Positions 1 through 12,256 of a DNA stretch of 64,000 bases are shown here, piece by piece; position 1 is the stretch's first letter; every line of letters begins with the position of its first letter. The stretch covers positions 17,643-81,642 of the forward strand of contig NW_026251830.1 in assembly GCF_025024155.1 (NCBI RefSeq), given 5' to 3'. Position numbers and translations under genes: made by a program. The DNA comes from Gamsiella multidivaricata (taxonomy: Eukaryota > Mortierellomycota > Mortierellomycetes > Mortierellales > Mortierellaceae). Under the pieces are notes generated by a model. The model was not told where the DNA came from. It saw nothing but the letters and a program-made list of their open reading frames with translations, and searched no databases.

Positions 1-1294
1 CGGCTCGGTGAGGCGATCCCTGTACCAATCCCAGTCCAGACAATACCGTGGTGATACGGACCATCGCATCCGTCTATTCCAAAAGGCCAGAAAAAAAAAA
101 TACCGATTTCAAAAAAAAGGTCAGTTAGTATAGCGTCCAAGCATTTGAGAGCAACAGAGGCTCGCTCGCGCTTCATACCATGTGCTCATAGACGACGCTC
201 CATTGATCGATCCTGCCACTCCAGCTCGAACTCTGATCTAGTGGTGCAAGAGCATGACTGAGAACGACGGGATACTGGTTCCTCCATAGCGAGAAGAACA
301 GATCCGAGAGCTGAACACGCTCCTTCCACAGATTGCTTCCACCAAGTTGCATTAGAAACTTGAAAATGGCCTTCTTAGGCATGAACGAGCCAGCGCCGAG
401 CCAAGAGAATCCTGTGTGGAGATCAAACTGTGGGTTCTGGAACATCCAGGTCCGTTGCTGTGCGTACATGGCCGGGACGGTGCTGGTGACGAGACTCTCG
501 GGTTGGTCCACAAAGACGGTGTAGAGCGAGTCGAGCGAGAGGTTGATCCAGTCGTCGTCCTGGAGATAGCAGTAGTCATACTTGGCGAGAGAGCAGGTCG
601 TGTACTTTGAGAAGTCGTGGAGGTTCGCGACCGAGTTGAAGACGGTTACGGATGGCCAGACGTTCTTGGTCGTGTTGAGGTTGCTGTCGTGATCCGCAAA
701 GTCGGCGGCATAGAGTTCGATCTCGGGGTTGTTGTTCCAGATAAGGATCTCTTGGATGAAGGGGTATCGTCGCAGGTGGGCGACGACCGCCTTCGTGCCC
801 TCCTTGCGCTTCCAGGAGAGGATCACGGCCGTGACAGGAACGTACTTTGATGTCGAGGGTTGATCTGATGATGACAAGGAATTGAAGAGACTGGCTGGGT
901 ATGAGCTGATGCGGCCGGGTCCGACTTCTGAGAGATCTGTCCGGTAGTTGGCGCGCGAGTCCCACTCGAGCATCATCCGCTCCCGTTCCTGCTGGATCTT
1001 TCTCTCCTTCAATGACAGCCCTAGCATAGACGGATCTTCATTGTTGTTGCTGAAATTGCTGCCACTCCTGTTCCCGCTGGATGATTTTGAATCGGACGAG
1101 GACGAGAGCGAGTTGGCGACGACATAGAAGGCAACAATTGAGAGGAAGGCGAGGATGGCACGCGAGGGCGAGATCCGCCGGGTGAGGTTTCGGAGGTACG
1201 AGCGCAGTGTGCTTGTCCATTGTGCTATGGATCCGCTTGCTGGATGTCCGTGTCTGTGCAGAGGCAAGACCTCTGCTTGACCTACCGAGGACAT
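1..1294 (-). CDS. Type II membrane glycosyltransferase, GT-A fold (partial, runs off the window start)
   Basis: Exon 1 is 1294-179; a GTATGA donor at 178 and an acceptor at 75-74 define a 105-bp intron with a CTAAC branch point, and exon 2 continues off the window from 73. The ORF has an in-frame ATG upstream, but I chose 1294 because it puts a short cytoplasmic tail before a single membrane anchor (AILAFLSIVAFYVVANSL, about residues 46-63). A Ser/Asn-rich stem follows, then a catalytic region with VTAVILSWKRKEG, an EILIWNNNPE segment and the metal-binding DxD-type motif YLQDDDW. This fits a Golgi enzyme resembling exostosin/GT64-type transferases. The exact family is inference; donor and acceptor sugars are unknown. 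The C-terminus is missing. Confidence 0.75.
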
Positions 1295-2038
1295 GGCTGT
1301 GTATTTGTCTTGATGCTGATGGAATGAAAGAAGGTGTCTAGATGCCTGGAGAGAGGGTGTCTTGATTGGCTGTAGAGAAGAAAGGTCAGAGGACGAGTGC
1401 GAAGGATGAAGATGGTGATGATGAGAAGGAGGGGAGAAGGAAGGGGAGAAGGTGTAGTAATAGACCAATTGACCAATAAGGATGGAGCACCAGGCAGGGA
1501 CCAAGGAGCACGTTCCTGAGGTGTACTCCGCTGTCGGGGTAATATTCAGGCGAATGGAATATTCGTCCCATTGTTATCAGGAAGACTTGTCCTATGAAGA
1601 AGTACGCTGACGGGATATCGATAACCATACGACAACCATGGAGTAGCCATCCTGGCTCCTTTGGATATTTTCTATACACTGCAAGCAGAAGAAACAAGGG
1701 TCGTGATTGGGCGGGCTGAGTGAAACCAACAAGGTCTTGTTGCTTATACTCTCTTCACAAGTAGGAGCACCCACTCCCTATGGACAGCGGACCAAACTGA
1801 AGCTGCGACATAACGCATAGCTTACTCTTTGGTGGATTATCAATAGCAATTTTCCTATCCATCTCGAATAGTGTTGACGATGGCATTCTCTTCACCATGG
1901 AATCTTACTACTGTGCAGGTAGGCAGTAAAAATGATAATTGCGAGGGGACATGGCATAGAATACATGGAAACGTGTTTATTAGATAATTTAGATAATGAA
2001 TGAATGCATGGGTTAGATATGGATACTATAAAATATAA
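1295..2038. other. Intergenic region, glycosyltransferase promoter side
   Basis: This lies between the 3' end of LYS4 and the start of the glycosyltransferase, both on the minus strand. It should hold the glycosyltransferase promoter and leader (pyrimidine-rich on the minus strand at 1380-1450) and the LYS4 3' end. I see no further gene; the ORFs here are short and compositionally biased. Confidence 0.5.
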
Positions 2039-4513
2039 TCAGCCCTGGCGGATACGCTCCTTAACCCAGCCTTCCAGACCACCGGCGACCCACAGCTCCT
2101 GGATACTCTTGCCCAAACCGCCAACCCTATACATGCGATCCTCCTTTCCCTCACGACTCACAACGACCTTGCCGCTCGCCAAAGACACAGTCGCCTTCCA
2201 GCCCGTGCGATCCGTCAACTGGTCCTTCCCACGCTCTTTGGCCAGGTCGTGGACCAACTCTGGACTCTCCATCAGCAAGAGTCCATTGTTAATCGAGTTG
2301 CGCTTGAATGTCTCCGAGAACGATCCTGCGATCAACAGCTTGATGCCTGCAGACAGCAGTGCGGTCGCAGCCTGCTCACGACTTGATCCTGTGCCAAAGT
2401 TGAATCCTCCGATCAGGATGTCGCTGGGACGGACAATGCTAGCAAAGTTGGTGTCGTAGTTCTCCATCACGACCTTGCGCATGGTCTCAGGTCCGATGTC
2501 GTCCTGGTATGTGTACTTGCCGGGATAGATACCATCTGTGTTCAGGTTGTCGGCGGGGCAGAACAAGAGCTCGCCAGTCATCTGGGAAGGAAAGTTGGGG
2601 ATTGTCTCGTCCGAGGCTGCATTATCGTCAGAGGACTGGGTCTGACCGCCCTGAGCCGTAGTGATGCTGGTAACAGGGGTCAGCACAGAGCCAAGGGTCA
2701 TGGATCCAGGAGAGACAATCTTGCCCGAGATAGCTGAGGCAGCAACGACGGCTGGAGAAGCAAGGTAGGCGAGGGCCTTGGGAGAACCCATACGGCCCTT
2801 GAAGTTGCGGTTCGTGGCAGAAATACCAATCTCACCATCCTCCAATAGTCCTGTACCCAGACCTAATTCGCCAAAGCAAAGAAGTAGCAAGAGAAAGAGA
2901 GTCAGAGGGTGCTTCGATGCGACAAAATGGTGCTTGTTTAGCCAGAGAGACGACTCATTCTCAACTCTTACCAACACATGGTCCACAGCCGGCGGGCAGG
3001 GGGGTGGCACCGGCGTCCATGAGAGCTTGCCAATCGCCGGTTTGCTCAACCTCGGCCTGAACTTCGCTACTGGCAGCAGCAACGTAGAATTGAACTCCGT
3101 CTGCAATCTTCTTTCCGCGCACGACAGCTGCAGCCTGGCGCAGGTCACTTGCGCGCGAGTTGACACAAGAGACCAGATAGGCCTTGTTGATCTTGACATC
3201 CTTTAGGTCCTGGACTGACTGCGCAACCTTGACAGAGTTGGGTCCAGAGATGTACGGGGAAACCGTGGCCAGATCGAGGGTCAGGTGCTTGTGATAGAAT
3301 GCACCTTCGTCAGGGGCGACCTCATTCTTCAGAACCTGTTCGATCCTCTCCCCGTTGACGCGAGGGTGAACAAACTCCTGGCCAACAGGGACCTTCTTCA
3401 GGTTCTTGTTCGTAAACCGTGTGCGCTCCAGAACCTTGATGCGCTTTTCATAATAGGCGCGGGTCTCCTCGTCGATGGGGAAGACACCTGCAAGAGCGCC
3501 CCATTCCGTGGTCATGTTGGCGATGGCGAGTCGGTCCTCGATTCCGAGGGATTTGACACCTTCGCCTGTGAATTCGATGGCGGTGTTGAGGACCTCGTCC
3601 TTGTTGAAGACGGAGCAGAGGGTGATGATGACGTCCTTTCCGGTGACACCGGGGGCCAGCTTGTTCTTAAGCTCGACCTTGACAACTGGTGGGACTTGCC
3701 ACCAGGTCTGGCCCGTGGCCCAGATCGCGGCTGCATCGGTTCTGACGATCGGTGTGCCGAGGGCTCCGATGCCGCCGTACATGTTGGAGTGGGAGTCCGA
3801 GGCAACGGTGAGAGTTCCTGGGAATGCGTAGCCCTCCTCGACCATGACCTGGTGTCCAATGCCGCGGCCTGCAGGGTAAAAGTCGACCTTGTTCTCGTCT
3901 GCAAATGCCTCGATCGTGGCGTACTTTGTAAGGTTCTGTACTCATGCGAAAGTAATAAAGCGAGTTTAGTCATGATAATCTATAGATGTGGATCTCTTTG
4001 TGCGCATTAATGAGTTGGCGATCGTTTGCACCTTTTCGGTCTTGTTCTGGACATCATGATCCAATGCAAAGACTGGTTGAGTGGGGTTCTTGAACTGTGC
4101 GGCACCGATGCTCTTGAATCTATTTGAGAGGCAATGTTTCCAGCAAAAGAGATCGAGCGAGTTAGCAATCGATTGATCGTAGATCTGTTTTCATCAAACA
4201 AATAGCTGTTGCGATGGCTTTCTTACTTGGAGATGACAGCACCGGTGTTGTCATGGGTGAGGACGTGTTCGGGACGGATGGTGACAAAGTCGCCACTCTT
4301 GACCGTGTGGTTTGGGGCGAGATCGACTGCATAACGCTGGGCAATCTTTTCGATCATGTTCTGGGGCAGGAAAGCGGTGGTTGTGGCGAGCATCCTCCTG
4401 TAGATCAGACTGTTGCTGTTGGTGTAGGTGTTGTAGAAGGAGGCTGTCCTTGAGCGGATTCCTGGGGCTGAGGAGGAGCTCCTCAGGATATTGTGTGCGT
4501 TGATCCTCAGCAT
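2039..4513 (-). CDS. LYS4: Homoaconitase, mitochondrial (4 exons, 720 aa)
   Basis: It converts homocitrate to homoisocitrate via cis-homoaconitate in the fungal alpha-aminoadipate lysine pathway, in mitochondria. Exons are 4513-4227, 4119-4032, 3935-2972 and 2862-2039; all junctions keep frame and total 720 codons plus stop, usual for fungal LYS4. The first 40 or so residues are rich in Arg/Ser and lack acids, like a mitochondrial presequence. Aconitase signatures are clear: [27 protein letters not shown], and the 4Fe-4S cysteines in YLVSCVNSR and AGCGPCVG. The C-terminal swivel domain carries [14 protein letters not shown] and the NNGLLLMES segment. The GCGPCVG motif straddles the last intron. 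The gene looks intact. Confidence 0.95.
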
Positions 4514-4615
4514 AGTAACAAAGGCCGTCCTGAAGTTGAGATGGTGGGAAGCGAAGTGATCGTCAGCGGCAGTTTAGGAAGAGAGCGGGGAAAGCGAAGG
4601 AAGAAGGGGATGTGA

Positions 4616-4663
4616 AGAAGAAAAAGAAGAAGAAAGAAGAAGAAAGAAGAAGAAAGAAGAAGA
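4616..4663. repeat. GAAGAA/AGAAAGAAG simple repeat
   Basis: A purine-only tract of GAAGAA-like units lies just upstream of the LYS4 start. It is probably part of the promoter or 5' leader, appearing as CTT on the transcribed strand. Confidence 0.7.
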
Positions 4664-5507
4664 GGGAGTGGGTTGTTCGGACTAGAAAGACCCTTTATGG
4701 GAGTTCCTTGAGGTGATACTCCGAGATCGCATCTTGATACGATATCGCATAAAAAGATCGCATGTGCCATTCCATATCATAAAACCCCATCTTATGTGAC
4801 GACTTTTCTGTCTCTTTCTGGCCTTTGTTCTGGCAGGTAGCCTACCAGGCACTGCTGCACCCAGTGCCGACCTAAGTGTCGACCTCAGTCCTCGCTCCAG
4901 TACGGCCCTTCCGGCCTGCGCTGTTCCTGTCATCGTATATACATATATACATATGTATATACTGTTCGCCAGGGGTTGAATGGGTTGGCTCCTGTGGTGT
5001 GCATTGGACTAGTCTATGTAGTAAGTGCTTGTGTTTATGTCCGAAGAAGGAGTGAAAGAGCGTCTTTTTCCACCACGTCGATCCTAGTCTTTGACTCCAT
5101 CCCATTCCGTGTCCATCTCCATGTCAATGTATGGATATAGACCGTGTACCTCTGGATGTGTGTGGAGTACACAGAGGTAGACTATGCGTGTTGATGGTTT
5201 GGTGCAGCTGTTTGGATGAGAGCAATAAGAGTGGGTTCCAACTGAGTGGTTTCCCGAAAGAAAGAGATGCAATATATCTCTGGTTGCACAGACACCTTTT
5301 GTGCATCCTCTCATTCTTCATGTTTCTCCTCAACGGCGTGGCGCTGATAGCTCTTCCTTCATGAACCTACCCCTGGACGCACACCTCACACTCCCGTTTT
5401 CTATTTGGCACACCCTTATTCGTCTTGCTTCCTCCTTAGACAGCGAACTGACCCCATCCATCTCTTTACATTCACTCATCTCTCTTCATTCTCACTCCCA
5501 TTCCCAT

Positions 5508-5544
<37 letters not shown>

Positions 5545-5560
5545 CTCACTCTCACTCTCT
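5508..5560. repeat. CTCACT microsatellite in a pyrimidine-rich leader
   Basis: Near-perfect 6-bp units (ctcact, one cttcac variant) are repeated about nine times, in the probable 5' leader or promoter of the gene starting at 6020. Confidence 0.8.
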
Positions 5561-6019
5561 TTCAACGGAGGAACCGATTCAAGTCATGATCCTTTGAGTC
5601 CATCCCCCTTCGTCATTCTTCATTTCTTCATTTCTTCATTTCTTCATTCTCGCTTTGGCATACCACACTCACACTCCCGCTCTCTTCTCAACCCACTGCT
5701 CTTCACTCCCGAGAGACACAGCGAGCGCGAATTGTAACTGCACCCTTCCTCTCCCTCTACTGTCCTTTCCCTTTACTGTCCTTTTCCCTCTCATACCCAA
5801 CCACAGTCGACTTTGTTATCTCCACCATATCCCACCATTTCACTTCCTTCCTTTTTTCAGCAGACATCAGCATCTTCCTCCCGCTTCCTCACACACCCAC
5901 CCCCTCCAACTCAACCGGACAGCCCCGACCGCTTGACACGATACATCACACTGCTGCACCACTATCGCCCTTTCACGAACCCTTCCCCTCCCACACAAAG
6001 GATACTGACGCATCACACA

Positions 6020-8238
6020 ATGACCCCCGACACAGTGCCACCGTCATTAATGCAGCCCAGTCTGGGTCTCGGATCTCAAACCCCGATGCACCTAGTCCAC
6101 ATCTCGAACCTAAAACTGAATGCCCAGATCTTCTCTTCACGGTCCCTGTCGATCGAGCGACGGATTCTGATCAAGAACTTCCTGACGGCACTCTACCAGA
6201 TGCATCCGATCGAATGGATCGAGGAGAGCCCCGTGGATGACCAAGACGAATGGATGGAGCAGACACTCTCTGCGGCGGGGATTGAGGGCCAGGCAGAGGC
6301 CTCCTCCTCTGCTCAGGTAAGCGAACTCTATAGTACTTCAGCACACAGCTCTCGCATTGAGTTTGTTCCATACCCAATTGCCACGCATCTGCAACACACC
6401 ATAATTAACCTTGCGTGAAATGCAATTTTAATCAGGAATGCGAATACGATTATTATGGCCATGGCAACTACAGCCCCTCAGAGCACAGCATCCACAGCAC
6501 TGGTCGAGGAGGACCTGATGAACCCATTCTATCGCCAGCAGCTGCAGCGGCTGCCTCGGTTGTCACTTCACGACGGAGGCCCCAGTCTCTACGGTCCAGC
6601 AACGTACCACTTCCGCGCCCGGTCTCGATGGATCTGCCCGTAGCGTTACAGTCCTACCTCTCAACAGTCTTTGATGTCAACTGGTCCGTCGGATTGTCTA
6701 GCACAGAGGATTCGTTGTACACGGCTAAACCAGGATCGCACTCGCCCTTGCGCTCGCCAGCGCCAGCCGCCTCGGCTTTGTCATCTGTTCCACCAGTCTC
6801 TGCGGGCAACTCTTTTTCTCAGGACCGAGCCTGGAGAACACAGGCAGGAAAGAACAACAGTCATCATCAGCCTCAGATGTATCAGACGCCCGAGGGACCG
6901 GACAACGCAAATGGATGGGGTCTAAGCAGATATGGCAAAACCGAGTACGATGAAGGCGACAACAACATCTCTTCTCCACAGAACCAAGACGGCAATCATG
7001 GCTATCACCGTCATCAGGCTGGACCTGATAATACAGTTCAACAAAAACAGTACTGCCAGGTACCATCAGGGAAACCGGCTCGACTTTCACCTGTGCCTTT
7101 ACCATCTACCGCCTATACCTCTGCTCATTCTCAGGCGCACAACCATGGTCAGGACAATGGACACTACGATCAGGGACAGGAATCTCAGACGCATATTCAT
7201 AATCATATTCATATCCATATTCACAATTATCCAACCGGCATCAACCAACCGCAGAGCAGTAGTGCGAGCACAGGCAGCAGCAGCAGCATTAATAGTAATG
7301 AAAGAGGTTATCCTGTTCCGGTCTGTCGATCGAGTCGATACCCTAAGTCGGAACCACTGCAGACTCTGCAGCAACAGCTGATAGCGGTATCAAGAGGAGA
7401 AGGATCGACATCAACATATGTGGGACCAATTAACCATGACCCAGTTTCATCGGATTTTCCGCTGCCACCGACGACGAAGCCATACTGCTCTGCACCAATT
7501 GCGATTGCAGCGGCAGGACCACTTGCACCCTTCCCTTTGCTTTCGCCCTCGCCTTCAAATAATTCGTCCGCACTATTAAGATCGGGATCGGAAGCATACC
7601 CACCCGAGAAGTCGACTGGGTGTTTGTCACTGGGTCAAGAAGAGGAGCAACTCTATCTGGCGACGGCACCACCAGTAGTCCCGGTGTCATCGAAATATAC
7701 GCGTTCGCTGCCACCACCACCCTATACCCAGTCGGCTGAGGAGGAACAGCAGCAAAGACAGCGGCAGGAGCAACAGGAGATGTCGTATCCGCGGGCGATG
7801 ACACAGCTATCGATATCGCCGTATCATTCATCGGCCCTGACGACGAAACCACAGCCGACGCTGCCATCGAGTGTGAGTTTTGTAATTTCAGGGTCAGGAT
7901 CTTCTGTTTCGTCTTCATCGACAGCGAGCGGGAAGAACCAGAAACTGATCGAGTACCAGCAGTACGAGGAGCGGCAGAAAATGTTCTTGCGGGATGATGA
8001 TGCGAAGGGGGAGCACTCGAGAGACGGATTGGGGTTCATTAAGCAACTGTTTCGACAGGGGTCGAAGAAGAAGGCGATGACGACGACGATGGCGGGGGCG
8101 GTGATTAGTGCCCCGTTGTCGTCGAGTGCGAGTTCAGGCACGGTGATTGTGAACTCGAGGACACCGTTTATGCTGCAGGACCTGGTGAAGCAGGATCTGG
8201 CAAAGCGTCTTGTGCCGCGCCGGTCTAGAGCTGGATAG
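6020..8238 (+). CDS. Low-complexity hypothetical protein (2 exons, 699 aa)
   Basis: Exon 1 is 6020-6316 and exon 2 is 6436-8238, joined in phase 0 by a 119-bp intron (donor GTAAGC, acceptor TCAG). The ATG at 6020 follows a long pyrimidine-rich leader and opens the frame. The first 90 residues form the only globular-looking part (LNAQIFSSRSLSIERRI ... MHPIEWIEESP). The rest is Ser/Pro/Gln-rich and disordered, with a His-Asn run (HNHIHIHIHNY, about residue 360) and a charged stretch near the end (EYQQYEERQKMFLRDDD, GFIKQLFRQGSKKKA) that could be a short helix. I do not recognise a family. It is intact and probably expressed; a regulatory or scaffold role would be guesswork. Confidence 0.7.
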
Positions 8239-8604
8239 GAACTAGACGAGTTTATATTTTTATATATGATAAAGGCGATCTAGATAAGAAATAAAAAAAA
8301 CAGCGCGTTTTTTGGTTTCTGTAACAGCTGCTGTTTGCAGCTCGCGAAACGTGTATTGAAAGAGATTTCCTGTGGAGGAGATGGGGTGGGTGCGAAGTAG
8401 CTGAAGACGAAAAGGAGCTGTAGAACACGCGATTGCGCGAGCGTTTAATTGATTTGCACAACAAAGACTTTGCGACGACGACGACGAAAAAAAATTCACA
8501 CATGAGCAACATCACCATCGCATCCATCGAGCACGCTCACTCATTCATCCTCTCCACCATTCATCATCACCCCCCCAAGCCCCTCAACACTTCAACCAAA
8601 ACAT
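8239..8604. other. Intergenic region upstream of the first FAD monooxygenase
   Basis: It contains the 3' end of the preceding gene and the promoter/leader of the monooxygenase (CAAC- and CAT-rich from 8510). No gene or unusual structure is seen. Confidence 0.4.
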
Positions 8605-10680
8605 ATGTCCATGGAGAAAGTTGTTATTGTCGGGGCAGGTCTCGGCGGAGTACTACTCGGGATCCTACTAGAGAGGGCGTCCATAGACTATGTGATCCTC
8701 GAAAGCATGCCCGTCGCAAAGATGCCGCTCGAGGGCGGTGGGGTGATCTTTATGACCCCGCAAATCCAACCGCTTCTGCGGCAGTTAGGTCTTTTGGATC
8801 AATTGAAGCAATTGGCCAAACCGGTCAATCGTATCACGGTTTTGGCGATTGAGCAGGGGCGAGGCATGCAGCCGGAAGTTCTTGGTGAGATCGAGAGCGG
8901 GTTCTTGTGTTCAAGGTAAATGGCGAACCAAAGTTTAAAAAAAAAGTTGAACAGGAAAAAGATGGTTGAGGTCTCAAATGCTGCTTTGAAATCGTTTCTT
9001 TCCTCGTAGATTCGGTTACGACGCACTGGCGATCTCCCGTCCAGAGCTCTATAACTCTCTCATATCCCACATCCCTCCTTCAAAACTCCATCTCGGGAAA
9101 CAGGTCGCTGACGTATCCTTTCGACATTTCCAGGAGCATGACGAAGATATCTCCAAAGCAGCTGCGTGTGTCTGCACGGACGGGTCGACGTACGAAGGGA
9201 TCATCATCGGCGCTGATGGCGCTTACAGCAGCGTGCGCCGGAGTCTGTACCGGCAATTGAAAGACCGGAACATGCTAACTGCGCAGGATCGTGAGCCGAT
9301 GAGGTTTGCATCCCAGGCCCTCGTGGGGATGACTCGACCCTTGGACCCGGAGAGGTTCGCGTGGCTTCGGAAAGAGCATTCGGAGGTGAGGGTGCTGGTC
9401 TCTGATGGGGGCGGGCATGCCTTTACGGTAAGCACACGGTGGGCGATGAACTGAGTATCATATAAAATGGGTGTATATGATGCGTGTAATTGCATGCGCA
9501 GCTCATTTTCATTTTCATCTTGGCACCGAGGACAGGAGAGGAGGAGTTCTTGTTATGGATATTAACCAGGATTGGTTCATATGGGCGTTTTTCGTGTCGG
9601 GTTCTCTAGTTATGGTGTGTTCCCATGACGGAGAATAGGCTGTGCTGGATGCTGGACGAGCCCTTGGCAGAGTACCATGACTGTCCAGAGGTCGAGGACT
9701 GGAGCTTCATGGTACAGACGATCACTGACACGTGTAATCGGCACCGAATGATGCAGTCTCCGTTGGAGGGAACGCTATTGGGCGAATTGTTTGAATGGAC
9801 GCCCGAGGGGACCATGCTGTCGATCCCACGCGAGGAGGGCTTCTTTTCAAGGTGGACCTATGGCAAGATTGCACTCATGGGTGATGGTAAGGAGTATAGA
9901 TCTGGCTCTGAAGAATGAGTGCGTCTATCCGAGGATACCTTCGAGGTTGCTCACTGTACATGTGCGCTGTAGACTATGTACGAAATGTGTGTGCAATGTG
10001 TAGAAAGACTGACCCCGCGCGGTTTTTTTTTTTTTTTTGCTCACCCGATCGGGGAATGGATGATGGTAGCGTGTCATAAGGTAAGGTTCATTCTCTTCCA
10101 TGGCTCCTCCCCTTGATTAAACAAAAGCCCAAATCTCCGACATGGAACCTTTCTTTCAATTGAATCTGCGCTTATACTTTTTTCTTCGCTCTCTTTCTGA
10201 TGCTATGCCATGTGTACATATGGATGTATCTCCATGGGCAAATGTGGGCACCTAAAAAAAAATTCCATATCGAAATATCGATAGGCACTACCATATGGCG
10301 GTCAGCCGTTTGCTCAAGCTGGCTACGATGCGGTCAAGCTCGCCAACGCACTCTACGCCCACGCCCATGCGCATAGACTCGGACAGGGGACACAGACGCA
10401 GGCAGGAACACAAGTTTTGAATTGGTTTCAGCAAGGGATTAATGATGGCATGGCCGCAAGACTCCGCTCGTACGAAACCGAGCGGCGCGCCAAGGCCAGG
10501 GCAGCAGTCGCAGGATCACATCGGCTTGGGGAACTGCTGAGTCGGCAGGACTGGATCGGGAAGGTTGTGCGGTACATAGTCCTGGGTTATGTGCCCCAGT
10601 TTCTGCTGCATTGGATCATTGCAGGCCGATTTAATCGAGATCTATTTCCACAGGCTGCATTTTTACCCAAGGTGATATAG
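8605..10680 (+). CDS. FAD-dependent monooxygenase, paralogue 1 (5 exons, 470 aa)
   Basis: It belongs to the PHBH/salicylate-hydroxylase-like class, which uses FAD and NAD(P)H to hydroxylate or epoxidise small molecules; the substrate is unknown. Exons are 8605-8915, 9010-9427, 9610-9886, 10070-10080 and 10285-10680, all in frame. Motifs are the dinucleotide-binding VVIVGAGLGGVLLG at the N-terminus, IIIGADGAYSSVRR (DG motif), and GDACHKALPYGGQ, which is read only if the 11-nt fourth exon is included. The C-terminal exon ends in a hydrophobic helix region (YVPQFLLHWIIAG). An ATG two codons downstream (8611) is an equally good start. It is tandem with the paralogue at 12257. The intron before the micro-exon has a run of 18 T. 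Confidence 0.85.
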
Positions 10681-12256
10681 AGAAGACAGGGGAGGGGAGG
10701 AAGGAAGTTTCGGCGTAAAGAATAGTAAAGGTGATGAGTATGGGGCAGGAACAGATGCAGGTGCAGGTACAGGAACAGGATTGAATAGAACCTTGATGGA
10801 TCGCAGGCGGGTAAGCGGCGTACAGAGATGGCAGGTAGACTTTTTCCCTGTCTGGTACCCCTTTCAACCGATTGTCTGGGGCAGATCTTCAGTATTGTTC
10901 TTACATCGATAAATGTTAAACACAGACAGGAATACGAACGCGAACAGGAACAGGGACATGGACATGGACATATCGTTTATTGCAAATGGCGTAAAAAGAC
11001 GTGCCCAGCATGCATCACTCCACCACTAACGTTGTCAAGGAACACTTTCTTGCACTAGCCTGGTGAAGGCAACAGAGTAAACACGGTGAACACGATGGAG
11101 ATAGTGAAGAGAGTAAACATGGTAAAGTGGGGCATGCACTGTGTGGTCATTCCCGCTTCGCAAAGCGAACGAACCCTGCAAAAGCGCAATGGTGAACACA
11201 AACAACAAACTGTACCTGTACCTGAATCCGGATGTGGTGGTAATGAAATGGAATAACAAATCATGTATGCATGATGGTCGCTGTGTTTATCTGGGTGCGA
11301 AAAAAAAGGACGTTCGAATTATGCGTTGGTGTAGCAAGCAAGCGTGGCCGACCAGAACCTTGAACAAAGACATGATGTGATATGGGTACACATGGTCAAA
11401 CAAATACAAACGAGAAGGTTGCTGCAATGGTTGCAATGGCTGTAATGGCTCAACGGCTCAAATCCAAATCCAAATTCCAAATGCAAATTCGAAATCCACA
11501 GATCGATATGCTAATGCTGCCATTAAATCGATTTCGAGGTGCAGCATGTCCGATATATAATTACTTTCGCAGCAGCAGCATGTAAAAGAGCACCAATGGA
11601 AGTATGAAATAGGGGATAACGGAGGCAGGGGGGATAACACACAGATGGAATTCATCTCATCAATGTTGCTCGTATTCTATGCCCATTCTATTCTTATTCT
11701 CTTATCCTTGTATGATAATAATAATAATCCCACTCGCATTCTGATTCGTGGACAGTGTTCGTATACGTTTTACCGTTTTTGTCTCTCCTCTCCATGCGGC
11801 ACTTTGCGGATCGTCCCCTTTGGCCGTTGATGGCACCCCTAAACTACTCACACATGCACAATAATAATGCAGCTCAAATCCTCATAAAGAGAGACATGAC
11901 AGAGCATTCTTCCTTCTTCCTTGGTAACTCTTACTTATATCACACTCCTCCTCCCGCGCTGCTGCTCACCACTACCACCACCACCACTACTTCTCTTCCT
12001 TCTTCCCCTCCTCCTTCCCTTTCTCGTCGTTGTATTCAAACCACTTCGCTCATTTTGAAAAAGCATCTCTTTACTTCACCATCGTCAATTAGCAATTAAC
12101 ACACAACCACCTCAATCCTGTAACTGAACACAAGGGTCTTCGCCCAAACATCCCTCTCCTCATATCCCACACTCAACTTCCACTCCCCTGTACACGCTCA
12201 CACCTTCTCACTACCCACTACTCCCCACACCCTCCTCCTCCCCTCCCCCTCCCGAT
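10681..12256. other. Intergenic region between the two FAD monooxygenases
   Basis: About 1.6 kb. Only short ORFs occur, made of tandem CAGG/ACAGG-type and CT-rich sequence. From about 11950 it becomes strongly pyrimidine-rich (CCTCCT, CACCAC), as expected for the leader of the second monooxygenase. No gene is supported. Confidence 0.45.

Larger units (their letters stand above)
4514..6019. promoter_or_regulatory. Divergent intergenic region between LYS4 and the 6020 gene
   Basis: About 1.5 kb separates two divergent starts. It holds a GAAGAA-type purine tract (4616-4663), an alternating TA stretch near 4936-4962, a CTCACT repeat (5508-5560) and long pyrimidine-rich leader sequence up to 6019. 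ORFs of up to 110 codons at 5300-5940 are products of CT repeats (runs of Ser/His/Leu) and not credible genes. The promoters of both flanking genes must lie here, but no specific operator is recognised. Confidence 0.5.

Noticed and set aside
5301..5940. Overlapping plus-strand ORFs of up to 110 codons
   Set aside because: They are translations of CTCACT and CT-rich repeats in the leader of the gene at 6020; no codon-level structure and no domain.
7099..7918. Minus-strand ORFs of 91-162 codons opposite the 6020-8238 gene
   Set aside because: They are shadows of the low-complexity coding strand.
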